Part shown: piece after piece, positions 1-12,300 of the stretch
How the letters are laid out: the number at the start of each line of letters is the position of its first letter
How positions within the stretch are numbered: position 1 is the first letter of the stretch
Assembly: GCA_015680685.1 (NCBI GenBank)
Contig: MNCI01001288.1
Location: 62,115 to 126,114 of the forward strand
Length of the DNA stretch: 64,000 nt
Direction: 5' to 3'
Origin: Gnetum montanum
Taxonomy: Eukaryota; Streptophyta; Gnetopsida; Gnetales; Gnetaceae
Notes under the pieces: generated by a model
Database searches by the model: none
What the model was told of the DNA's origin: nothing
The model's input: the letters and a program-made list of their open reading frames with translations, nothing else
Position numbers and translations under genes: made by a program

Positions 1-35
1 GGGGGGGCTGGGCTTGGGGGGCAGTGTGTTGGAGG

Positions 36-455
36 TCAGGCGTATCTGGCCCTTACGGCCCATGGTGATCCATGCGCCCCCTTCGAACAGTTGTCTGGCC
101 TGGGCCCTTGGTTTTTGTGGCTACGGCCCCTGCACCCGACAAGCCGCTTCCTGATGGCCAGGGTTTCCACAGCGCACGCAACCGGTTGTGTGGTTTCCCT
201 AGGTTGTAGGACTATGTTTGGGGCCCGCCGCCGCCTCCAGGTTCTCAAACTCAACCTGGAGTTTTTCTTCCCCCTTGGGGAGTTCCAAGACAACCTCACG
301 AATAAGGTCCTTCTCCAGCAACCGATGCCAAATGCAGAAGCGGGCGAAGCCCATGTGTTCCATTGACTGTGTAACCCGGTCGAAGGCGATGAATTCGCCA
401 AAGAATCCTGCGATAGAACTAATACACGCTTTTGGGTAGAATTGCCTTTTTGGTT
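36..455 (-). pseudogene. L1-type LINE ORF1 relic (DUF4283 region plus CCHC knuckle)
   Basis: In the minus frame through 430-120 the sequence reads SSIAGFFGEFIAFDRVTQSM, then GFARFCIWHRLLEKDL and VVLELPKGEEKLQVEFENL. A zinc knuckle, CVRCGNPGHQEAAC (C-x2-C-x4-H-x4-C), follows near 180-139. That order is typical of plant L1-like ORF1, an RNA-binding protein of the retrotransposition complex. Stops occur after HSPTT and after VQGP. It lies in the host gene's last intron. No reverse transcriptase is attached, so the piece is a fragment, and it may run past the window's left edge. Confidence 0.75.
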
Positions 456-479
456 TTATAAGCTCACTTTACATCGACA

Positions 480-1480
480 CCTAAGCTTGCTCGTAGAACC
501 ATTCTTTTAACTTCTTTGTAGAACCATTTTTCGGTTCTACAAACCTTCTTCAATATTAGGAGCTAACGTTGTAGAACCGATTTAGAGCTAGCTTGTAGAA
601 CCAATTTTTTTGGTTCTACAAACCACACTTTAATTTTAAGCTTATGTGGCTTCCAATGATATGAACAAGCTTCTTCCTCATAGAACCTAGCTTTTCACTT
701 CTGCTAGATCATAGCTAGCTAACGTGGTAGAACCAAGAATGAGCTCATTCTACAAGTTTGAACTCTATGAACTTACGTTTCTTATAAAAATGAATTATAC
801 TTTCTCATAGAGCTAAGTTTTTGGCTCTACAAAGCTCATCTTTTTTATGGTAGATGTCTTGAGCTTTTTTAAGAATCAATTATATTCCTCCTTATAGAAC
901 CTAATCTTTGGTTCTATAAACCAAGCTTCCATTATTCAATCCGTGTGGCATATAATATGAGCTTTACTTGTAGAACGGATTTGGTGTTCCCTTATAGAAC
1001 TAAATTTTGGGTGTTCGAACCTTCATTAATAAGGCTTGCAATGACGTGGAACTGAGCTTCAAGCCTTTAGTCAATTGACATGGTAGAATTGATTTTTGGT
1101 TCGTTTGTAGAACTGATTTTTGATTCTACAAGCTTACCAATTCCATGAGCCAACGTGGTTCATAGAACCAAATTTAAAAATTTGTGATTTTTAATAGAGC
1201 CAAGTTTTGGTTCTACCAAGCTTTTCTTCTCTGAATCCAATGTGGCAAATAACATGAGCTTTCTTTGTAGAACCAATATTTGGTTCAATAAGCCTTTTTA
1301 GATATAGCTCATGATGGCGTGGATCAATGCTTTTTCACTTAAACTTTGTAGAATAGAAATTTAAGCCTTTCGTACTTAAGCACCCATGTAAATATTGACA
1401 CATCACTAGCTAACATAGTAGAACTGAATTTAGGTTTGTTCGTAGAACCGATTTTTGGTTCTATGAACCTTTCATTAAAG
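480..1480. repeat. Degenerate array of palindromic GTAGAACC...GGTTCTAC units
   Basis: About 18 copies of a TAGAAC core occur near 495, 520, 571, 595, 682, 728, 816, 896, 971, 996, 1085, 1108, 1164, 1194, 1268, 1349, 1411 and 1442. The best copies are hairpins of 23-25 bp with arms GTAGAACC and GGTTCTAC around an A/T loop (521-543, 595-619, 1442-1464). Units are spaced irregularly at 25-90 bp. Two weaker motif copies appear near 1692-1745. Confidence 0.8.
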
Positions 1481-3225
1481 GAGATTCTTCCTTCAAGCTA
1501 TACTGGGCTTCTGATCTCATAAACTTTCTTACTGCATAAGCCAACTTCTGTTATCCGATATGGCAATTCGTCCTTAAAATCAAATTATAAGTCTGCAAGA
1601 TCTTTATTTTAACAAATGCTCATCAGATTTTTTAAAAAAAAACTGATTAAGGTGCAATCTTTTCTATTTTCAGCCTAAACATATTATCTTAAATCCGACA
1701 TGGAAAAAGGCAGAACCAAAGGAGCTTGAACCGAAATCTGGTTCTAAGCTTAAACAAATGGGCCCATCAGAAAATAAATATACTTAACTGAACAATAATT
1801 TTTGGGATCCACTAAATTAGATAATACCCATAGCTGCAAATTGATCCCAGGACCTTAGCTTGATTAAACAGTCTCTTTGTACTAATTCTTAGGCATTTTC
1901 CTGAACAATTTCCACTACAAGCTTTATTCCTCTTCTAGGGCTCCCCATGTCATGCATTTGTGTGTCCGTAGAACAAATTTATGAGCTACAATTCAACGTG
2001 AATCTTTTCACTTTTCCTTAACAATCTCCTTCAGAAGATTATTCTGTTTGCTTGGTGAGCAAGATTCATCAATTTCCATTATAATTGTTTTTATTACTTA
2101 GGGAATAGCCTATTCGCAAGGGAAATTTTCTGAACATTTTTACTGAATGGGCTTAGCAACTTCAACTTGTTGTTCCATATAATGGTAAAATTAGGACAAC
2201 ATACTGTTATGCTTTATTTGAATTGATAGTTGTCGATGTTGGTCTATATGCAAGTTGAATTTTTGATAATTGATGAACTGTTTGAAAAAAAAAAAAAAAA
2301 AAGTTCACCCTTGCATTTTCAGCCAGCTTGGTGGGGGCTTTGGGTGTTAACTCTTGCTCCCTACAGAAGGGTGTATACATTCCCACAAGAATAACTTTGC
2401 AAATTACAACTTAAAATGATTTTTCTTGGGTAATTTAATCCACAAGAAAACAAAGGACCATGTGATTTTCCAACTAGAAAAGGAAAGTTGTCTTTTTTTA
2501 TGAAGAGCTGCAATTACAAATTTGTAGTTATTGACTTATTGTGAAATAACACTGATTAACCTTCTTAAATAGTCATTGCAAATTTTCTACGGAGAAAATG
2601 GCGATGCAGAGATACACATCATAGCAATGATAAGAAAATTTCAATGTGATTCCAACTTTGCCTAATCCTAGCACGAGAAAGGTGGAATTATATCACAAAC
2701 CATAAAACCTAATGTGGGATTGCCCTTATCTTTTATTCTTGATTGTTGATATAAAAATTTATGTTTAGATCATTATACTAAATGGCATGTAAAACCTCCC
2801 ATTCTATTCATTGACTCAAATTCTCTTCTGCTGGGGAAAGCCAGTAAACCCTCGTTCTCTGGTGTTATCTAGAACTTTTATGTTTCTAAGCCTGTTTATT
2901 AGATCTCTTCTGAGGATTCTTTTTTTCATCAATATGTAACATCTTCAACCATAATGATAGTGTTCCAAATTTATAGCAGATTTTTGGTCTGAACAATTCC
3001 ATGTAGAGAAGTCAATTTGTTATCAAATGACACTAACGTAAAACCCTTTTATAGCATTGACAGTTGCTGAGAATATCAAAATTGTAAAAGATAATAAAAC
3101 TTCTCTAAACTGAGCCTTTAAGAATATACAAATGAAAGAGTTCCAAGCATAATAGCATTATGTCTCAACAATCAAGATGATGCTTTAAATTCAGAAAATG
3201 AAAAATCAAGATTGAATTTTCGAAC
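1481..3225. other. AT-rich intron sequence without recognisable genes
   Basis: Last intron of the host gene on the minus strand. It is AT-rich with one A-run (2285-2302). I see no coding similarity, LTR ends or strong repeats, and specifically no terminal exon for the host gene. Confidence 0.5.
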
Positions 3226-3378
3226 CTCAACTTGAGAGCCTTTGACCCTTTTGCAAAGTGCCATTAATGCAGTTTTTGCCTTCTCACCAAATGCATTAAT
3301 ACGAGCAATAATATTTTCGCCTGAATGTGCGAGGATATCAGGTTCAGCTTTTTGAAAGTCTTGCAAGCTCACAACTGA
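3226..3378 (-). CDS. Exon 9 of the At3g49140-like gene (last exon in window)
   Basis: The acceptor is TTGCATATGCAG at 3379 and the donor is GTTGAG|GTTCGA at 3225. The 51 codons begin SVVSLQDFQKAEPDILAHSG and end CKRVKGSQVE, the helical part of the DUF2470-like domain. The expected continuation (a GVDSLG-type strand and the C-terminus) is not in frame beyond 3225 and was not found in 1-3225. Confidence 0.85.
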
Positions 3379-6300
3379 CTGCATATGCAAGATGGAGTAA
3401 ATATAAATTCAATGGAGCTACAGATGATATTAACAAACTAATACTCTATAATCCGTATTCCAGTTAAAATTAGTTACCATACTACTTTCCACATGTAGCC
3501 TAACAAAAAAGACCACTATATGATGAATTGAAGATATTTCAAAAGAAACATGTCAAAGAAAGTGATTTTGAGAGAATGTTCAGGATTATATTACTGGAAA
3601 TTAAAATACAAGAGATAGAACAAAATTTGGGTCACCAGCGGTGGCCCACATGGGAGCCCTTGAGCCTCAACAAATGCGAAAACCGAAAAGAGAAGAGGGA
3701 GGTAGGGGGGGTGGGTGAAGATGTCGCATGCCCAAACCACACAAAACATACAGTCAAAAATGACATCGTCTAACACCACGGTACAAGGGCCAAAGTTGTT
3801 AGCGGAGGTAGCAACCACGCTATGGGCATGTCGACAATCTATGACAAGCGCAGTGTGGATGCTCGATGGCATGGAGGATATCCAACATGTTACGATGTAG
3901 CTTGGAATCCACAAAATTGGCGGCCTGTTGAATAGCTTGCATGGTCGACCCTTGCCGATTTTGTTCCTCGACTAATGTCCCCCTGTTCGGGTGGAAGTGC
4001 ACAGATGTTCGGTGGATGTGTCATCGGAGCTTCCCCCACAAGCAATTGTAGCTGATTCCCAAGACAATGTACAAACACCATCCATCCCGAAGCCATTGGC
4101 ATGCACTTTGCTCGTGTGCCCGATCCAATTGCCTCTATCTTTGCCTTTCCTCGTCTTGTTCCCGCTCTTGTTGTGCCCGCTCAGCCTCCTCATGTTCTTT
4201 GCGAGTGGCTTCCTCCTGAAGCAGCTCCTCCCGGACTTGAGCTCAGATCTCATCCACCAATTGGGCTTGGGCAGCCTCCGCCAGCAAGGCTTGATACCAA
4301 ATTAGCTCCTATTCCTGCTCTCAGAAATAGGTCTCCAACTCAGTCTGCGCAAGAGCGAGGGCTTCATCCCATTTGGCCTTCCACTTACAACGCTCTTCAA
4401 CACGTGCAATGACTGCAGCCTCCACTGTCGCACAATGCAATTCCTTATCTCGAATCACCTTGTGATCCAACGCCCCACGTGGGGAAACAGCTGGCACCGT
4501 CATGGGGTTGGAGGCCCTCAACCCCCGATGATCACTCCTCCTTCAGGAGTGAGTCACCGTAGGTCCAACCCCCAACACCCTAGGAAGGACTGAAAGGGAG
4601 GGTCCATGCAAAAGTGGGTCCCCTTGCCGCAACCCCCTACTTGGTGATGAGAGTCTCCCCCCCACCCCCCACATTGAAAGAGAAGCTTGCTGAGGATTGC
4701 AAGGTGAATGCAGAGTTGAATAAAACCTGGGTCAAAGCCTTTTTTCCACATAATGACGGCCAAGGCCTCCCAACTGAGTGTATCATAGGCCTTAGTGATG
4801 TCTAATTTTAGACACAACCCAGGGAACTTCGAACAACGAAGAGAGTGGAAAATCTCTTGCATTAGGAGAACTTGGTCCTGTAAAGTCTGGCCTTGCACAA
4901 ACCCTGTCTGATTGACCCCCACTAGTTTGGGCATTAGAGGAGCAAGTCTACGCATAATCATCTTAGAGAAAATCCGGATCAGGATGTTGCAAACCCCAAT
5001 GGGTCGAAAACGTTCCGAGAGAGATGCATCCGCATGTTTGGGAATGCACACAATTCAGGAGCAATTAAGCTCCCAACGAACCTACTTCTTGGCCAACATT
5101 AGATTGAAGGTATGAAGAATGTTCGGCCCCACAATATCCAAGAAGGTCTTGAAGAATTCAAGACTCCAACCATCCGGCCCCAATGCCTTCCCCCCAGGCA
5201 TGTCCACAATCGTTGTTGTTAGTTCTTGCCAAAAAAAAAAAAAAAAACAGGGCCAGCAATCTAACATTATCCTCTTCATTCAACACCCACGGAACTTGAA
5301 TCAAAATGGGTGTTGTGGGTTGCTTTGCACAAATCATCTTCCAATAGTGTGCAACCTCTCTAGCCATGCCATGCGGATCATCGACTATCTCTCCCCTGGT
5401 AGTCACCAACCTGTGACATTGGCTCCACCCACGTGTCTTGGCTGCAAGAAAAAAGAATTCCGTCTCCCTATCCCCCTCCCGAAGCCATCTGATCTATGAT
5501 TGTTGTTTCCAATATGTCTCCTCTTCCATGTCTAGTGCCTGCAGTTGCATCAGAATATTCTACTCCTCTTCATGCAAGTCCTCCCCAGCTTCTTGTCAGG
5601 ACTACACCTAGGTCAACTTGTTCCGGAGTGTCATACGACCTGTCTGGCACAAGAATTTGTCCTCCACAGGTAAAGATTGGATAGCCCACTTCAAACGAAG
5701 AAGCCCCTCCCTGAGAAAATTCCTGATTGGATATGAATGTACAACACCATGAAATAATTCATTGGTCATAATATTTATTGCGCTGAAACACAGGCTAAAA
5801 AATAAACAAGTACATTGAATTGCTGTATATGCATCTTTTTTATAATTCTATACTTCTTTATATGCACAACTTCTGGTTGAACTCATTGTTGGTTTGATTC
5901 ATGTTATCGATACCTCGTATAGCTAAATTCTCATGTTTGCTATCATCCATAGAAGTGTCACAACCTTTAACTTTGACTTGTCGTTTCATAACTAGCCATA
6001 ACAAGTCATTTGTTATGTTCGCCGTGGATAACTAAATACATCGTCACATGACAGTGATTTCCAGATAACTTCTATTTTTAAGAATGTTACGTTTGCTACA
6101 AATGTGTCAAACCTTAACATAGATAACATATATGTAACTAGAGTTGTAATGTGAAGGAACAGTTGCAAGAAAACAACTGCAAGCAGGTTCAATTAATGAA
6201 AACAATAATTTTTGAATTTAGATTAGATGTTTCCTTTGAATCTACAAGCATATTAACACAGACCAAACATTAATGGTGCACCTTTCCAATCTATCCTAAT

Positions 6301-9300
6301 AAGCGTAAGAAGTTTCCAAATGATGTTCCATTTTGATTTTCATAAACGCTGGATAAACCCATATGATTTTAGCACTGCAGAATTTGAAGACACTGAAAAA
6401 TGTAATAATTCTGGATTTACTACTGTACCTCAAGCCTGTCCACTAGGATTTTGCTGATGTTAGCATTGATTCTGATTTTAATTATTGTAGTTGAACCTTG
6501 TGTCCATCCAGATTTCATGTCTAATGAGGGTTCCTCCATGTGGCTCTATGTGATAGCAACTTTTCTCCTCTTCTGAAGTTCTACCTTTGAAATGTCATTC
6601 TGCCTACTCTTTTGAAATATCATTCTACCTACTCTTTCTTGTTTGCTCTGAGTATTCTTTGATGCCCCACTTCCTATTTTCTTTTGTAAACTTCGTCTCC
6701 TTGCTATTAATCCTCAATTTGGTTATGGACCATTTCATAAACTTCCAAATAGAAGTGGTTTGCAACATAAAGACACGATGCTTTGGATTCCGGTGTGGTA
6801 GTTCTTACAATCTCATCAGATCTTCTAGCTCCGATACCATGTTGATTTTTTGTTTACAGTCTAATCCAAGTTGTTTAAAACAATTTTTACTTCGTCAGCC
6901 TTTGCATGGATGAGATTTCAGTTAAGAACTTGATAGTGAAAATTCATAATAAAGGTTATCCGTTAAAGAGAATCAATTATTTAAATTATTTAACTAATTT
7001 TGTAGAACGTTTATGATATGAATTGTTAATGACACTAAGGTGCATTTGAAGAACTGGCTAAGGACTTCTTAGCCTAACTGTTTAGTAATGCAATGAATAG
7101 TTTCTGCTATACAGCTAGTAAGTACCACATCGTACTTGGACTCCTAGACTCTCAATTAACTCGGTAGCAAGCATGGGCTAAAGGCCAACTTCATAGTCTA
7201 GTACTTCACTACAAATACATCACCCCAAGTGCTGTTCTATTTGAGTTGAACTACTGTTCCATAGCTATAGTTGTGTGGGGCTATTATTGCACAGCTGCAA
7301 CTCACTACACTACTTTACACGATGCATGTTCACCTTAATGAGTGAACTATCTACGATGAACTGCATATCCATAATTTACTCCTTTTCTTCCTTACACATT
7401 TAGGCATCTTCATTGGCAATCGTCTTCCCAGCTGTTGCTTCCATGAAGGTTGTCTTTTCTTTACCTACAGTTGTCTTCTATTAACTTGTTTGTGTGTACT
7501 CACCCCCAAAGTACTCTGGATGAGGTTTTAACTTAGTTGTGAAGCCATCTTCATTGGCAATCGTCTTCCCAGCTGTTGCTTCCATGAAGGTTGTCTTTTC
7601 TTTACCTTCAGTTGTCTTCTATTAACTTGTTTGTGTGTACTCACACCCGAAGTACTCTGGATGAGGTTTTAACTTAGTTGTAAATTATATGTTATCTGGT
7701 TTCAACCACATCCATTTATTTAAAAATAACAAATGTGTTCAAATTGATTGTTCTCCATAGTTACGAAATTGGTTTTAAGATTGCAACTTTAACACTATAT
7801 AAACTATTACGATTGAACCTGTTATTTAAAGATGCAAGTTACAAGCCTTAACTAACAAGCTTTATCCATAAGATTTATCAAAAGAGGATCCTAATGGTTG
7901 CACTCCCCAAACTTCTATCTGAAAGGAGTCCCTTTCAGGTGCAGCATTTTGAACAATTACTATATGCTGTATTAGCAAAATATTGGCATTTACTATGATA
8001 ACTCATTTTGTACTGGGTCACAATATTTAGAAAGCACATTTAAAATGACAGTTTATCAACGCAAAATGAAGCCCTACTTCCAAAACAACCAGAAATTCTG
8101 AATGTTTTCCTGAAGATGTTTTTTTGGTTATTCTGAGAAAATATGAGTCTATGCTACCAAACAGTATTTGCAACTTAAAGCAGCTGGTGTACTTACTTGG
8201 TTTCCATCAAATGAAGCAAGGTAAATCTTCAGGATTTCCAGCTTGTACAGTGAAGTTCCCAGCTCCATTTCTTCTTCAGTTTCTGATTCATATACCCATC
8301 CTGTTACATCAGAAAATGGTATATGCATTTCTGAATCAGATTCAGACTCAATTTCAACTTCGCTATATTCAAGCTCATCATCCTGAGTCTGGCTACAGTC
8401 TAATGTCTCTTTGTCTGAAAATTTATCCATATATGGTGATTTATCTACATAATTCTGCTCTGACAATACAGGTCTTATAAACCCAACAAAAAATAGGCCT
8501 TTTGAAGGTTTGTCCATCACCTTAGAATAATCAGTAGATGCAACCTACATGGTTCACATCTTATAATTAGAAAGCCATCAGTTGTATCATGTAGTCTGAA
8601 AACATCTCTTAAATAAAAACCATTCGAAAGTTTTGCCTCATAAAAAAAACCTCCAATATGCAAATGAAGAAGTAATTTTGCTATGACTTGATAGGATCAT
8701 GTTAAAATGATATTGAGAAATCAAAAAGAATAAACTTCAGATAAAGAAATTGAGCAAACACTAATATATGGATATCATATGTACATTCTGAATGTTCAAT
8801 ATCTTTGATAACCAATCTATCTACTGAAAGCAACAGTTTGAAGTCACTTTATGTTTGTTTGATCTTCACACAATCATATATATGCTTCTAACCTTTTGTA
8901 TAAACTATCTCTAGCCTTGACCCTTTTAATGCTCCTCAATGGCCGTCTATTGTCCAGAATAACAATACTTTAACATGCCGGCAAATAGGTCATGTTCGTA
9001 AAACAAGTGAATCAAAAAAAAAAAAAGCTGATGGAGTTAAGCCAGTCGATTAAAAAAACTGGGTCAAAAACTTCTGCAGGTCAAAAACCCACCAAAACAC
9101 ATCAAATTTCAAAAGTTCATAAAATATAGATGTACTTAAACTATATGTATGTATGTAGTATAAAAGTAACATCAGAACTCCATTTTTATATTATAAGAAC
9201 ATAAAACATGGAAAGTGTACATGAGCAATTATTAGAAGAAATTTCTTTACTACAGTTGAGGAAAACAAGAGGTAGACCAAAACATACTTGGTTTGGAAGT

Positions 9301-12300
9301 ATAAAAATATATCCAAAATTTTAGTTTTAATGCTAATTTGACTCTTAATCCTAGTAAATGGCAGAAAATATTTCATATAACCAATTCAATGTAATTGGGA
9401 TAAGGCTAAGATGATAATGATGAATAGAACATAAATGCTTGTAAACAAATGGGCTCAGTATATTGAGACAAAAATGAATAAATAATAAAATTCTTTCATA
9501 GAAAAAATATAAAAAAAAGCAAAACAAATAATGCATATATCTAGTACTAAAAGGATTTATTTGAAAGAAATTGTCAAATATTCCATAATGCAATTATCAA
9601 AAAATTTTACAATATGCAACAGCTCACTCTACATTCCAAACAATTTTTGATCATCATTAAAGGAAACATGACCAATTGAGAGAAGTCCTGACCATTTGCT
9701 AAATTACATATCATAATATTCAATCAAAGATGTAATTCATTTAAGAGAGAGACAAGGATCATTGTTGGTGATTTAAACCAAGTTGGGGTTTGTCCGTGAA
9801 AAAGTATTATAACTGGTGTGGACACCACCCTCATACCCAAGTTAATGTTGAGTATCTATGAGGTCAAATACTTTGACAATGGTTGTTGAGATGTGTTGAT
9901 TTTGTCCTAAGTTTCCAACTGACTATTTTTGTATGGAGTGTAAGTTAGAAAGCAGGTTGGGGCTAGGTTGAGGCTAGGTGATGACACTTTCAATGGCATT
10001 TTGTAACCTGTTGTAAGCCCTGGATGATAATAACTTGTGTCAGGGACCACTTGGTATTTGTGGTTGGAGGATTTGAAGCATGAGTTCCTTGATGCGGGCC
10101 CTTTTTAACTATGTGAGACAAAGATTTTCCTTTCCTAATCATTTTCCAGATGGCTTTAGCAAGGTTTCAGGGCTCCAAGTGCATTAACAAATCTTCATTG
10201 ATGCACATCAGTTAAGGAACATTACCCAACAAAGTTCAGATGATGTTTGAAAAGTGGGGAAACTGGGGAAGGATGCATTAACATAGATGCATTAATGCAT
10301 CTTAGTTAACGAACCTTCATTAACATAGGTATGTCAATGGATCCCCTACTACCTAGAATAAGCCAGATAGCCAGAAAAGCTTAGAAAGGTGGTCAGAATC
10401 AACACCTAGGCATCAACAAGCCTATGTCAGTGAGCCTTTGTTAACACACATCTCTGTTTTGAATCTGAAACTATAAATGTCCAAAGATAAAGGGAAACAT
10501 ATCTTCATTTTTGGTTTTCTAGTTTGATCAGTGCCCTCCATTTCTTGGTAAGTGTTCTCTTCTCTTGTCCCTTGTGTGTTTTGAGCCATCATTCACACTA
10601 ATGCAACAAGACTTTGTTAGAGTGTTGTGCCATTGATCTCTGATGTTAGGGCCCGTCAATCATAACAGATCCTGCGATTAGAAACAAAATATCAAAGTAA
10701 TGGATTAGCACAAAGGAAACAAAATCAACCACATACCTGAAGCCATAATTAAAGGCCATAAACTAAAAGTAAGTCCCAAGCCTGTACCAAACTAGGACAA
10801 ATGCTCAGGCAAGCAATCCCGTTATCCTTCATCTCAATTTATGTATGTGGCTCCTTTCAAACTAACCCAAGGTTTACTGAATCTAAAACTATTCTTCAAT
10901 TGCCTAGAAACTTCTAGAAAAGTCTAGTGGCCAATAATGTTAGTATTGCTATCTATTCCATCAATCACCCCTTCGATGTCAACTTAAGGAACAAACTTGG
11001 AAATACACTCCCTTAACAGAATCTTTCAAGCACATTTTTAGTTCTCAGATTCTTTTTCTTATTCTTTATTTTAAATGGCTTTAGGGAAGATTGAATCTGA
11101 GACTTGATTTTGGATCTTCTTTGTAGAAAAAAACATAATTGCCATGAAAAGTTGATTACATTAAAGAAACCAAAACTGAAACCTAAATGAATAATGATGG
11201 GTAGGCATAAGAAACAAGGGTAGAGAGAAAGCAAAGTAAAAGAAACGGAGAAAGGAGGATTGCAACTACTACTACTACTCAGCAACTATGATAATAGTGG
11301 ACACATCTTCAACAGTACACAAGTAAACAAATTAATAATAATAGCAACAACAGAGAATGAAAAAGATTGCCAAGGTACAACAATGGAAAACAAGAAATAA
11401 CACTTGATGGTTGGGAAAAAGGGGTCATTCAAGGAGATTTTCAGATTAAACAAGGTGGATGCATAGTTCCTTCCTTGTTTCATCTAAGGTTGAAATATGT
11501 TTACCATCCTGAATGCTTCCTTAATCTAATTTTTTAAAAAAAAAAACTGAGATCTTGGATTATTGAATCCTAAATTTTGTGAAATCTGTGTCCATCCTTG
11601 CACTTTCAAGCCTAAATAACTTGGCTGACAGTTGTTTCTAGATGGACTTGGGAACACCCATAAAGATTAACGGTAATTTGGCATAACGATTTGCGAATAG
11701 GGGCCAAGGACATCTGATATGATGATTGGTACCATTGGCAAAAATAGAGAGCATCCTGGGCCCATCTTGGTTTTGGAAATCTTGAAATAAATTCCTAGGT
11801 ATTGACATTATAGTGATTCCTCACGTTTGGCCTTGATTTTCTTTTTATAGATCCAATCTTGGACATCTTTTTATGAATCACCAACTTGTGGAATTCTTAA
11901 CTCTATATTAAGACCTTCTGTGTTCTAATTTAGTTATCTTTGTACAACTTACTGAGCAGAGAGGCTAATTAAAAAAATCTAACTTAAAATGTTTTCTTCT
12001 AACTATAAATTTGCTGAATTATTGGTTGTGGATTCTTGAAAATCTAGATGAATATAATTGGAGTAAATTTTCCTTTATCTTTTCTCCTAAGATGGGTTGG
12101 CTACTATGCTGTATAAATAGCTTGATAAGAATAGTTTCCTCTTTCCTAGTTGAATTTTACTTTATCGTTATAGGTATAACAAATTATTATATCAGTAATG
12201 ATTAAAGCTTTGTTTAGCTTGGTCTAGTAGCAAATGAATTTTGTATGTTTTCCTTATAGATTGAAGCTAAAGCTGGAAGTGTGGTCTTTCTGGATAGTTT

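Noticed and set aside
3573-5735. Treating the L1 RT relic and coiled-coil copy A as certainly one element
   Set aside because: Copy B has a different, non-RT sequence upstream of the same coiled coil, so the junction near 4550 may be a nested insertion.
8124-8480. Plus-strand 118-codon open frame
   Set aside because: It is the antisense shadow of host exon 8, which has splice sites and family similarity.
11013-11483. Two adjacent minus-strand frames of 90 and 65 codons
   Set aside because: Phe/Ser/Leu-rich low-complexity translation of AT-rich intron DNA with no motif.
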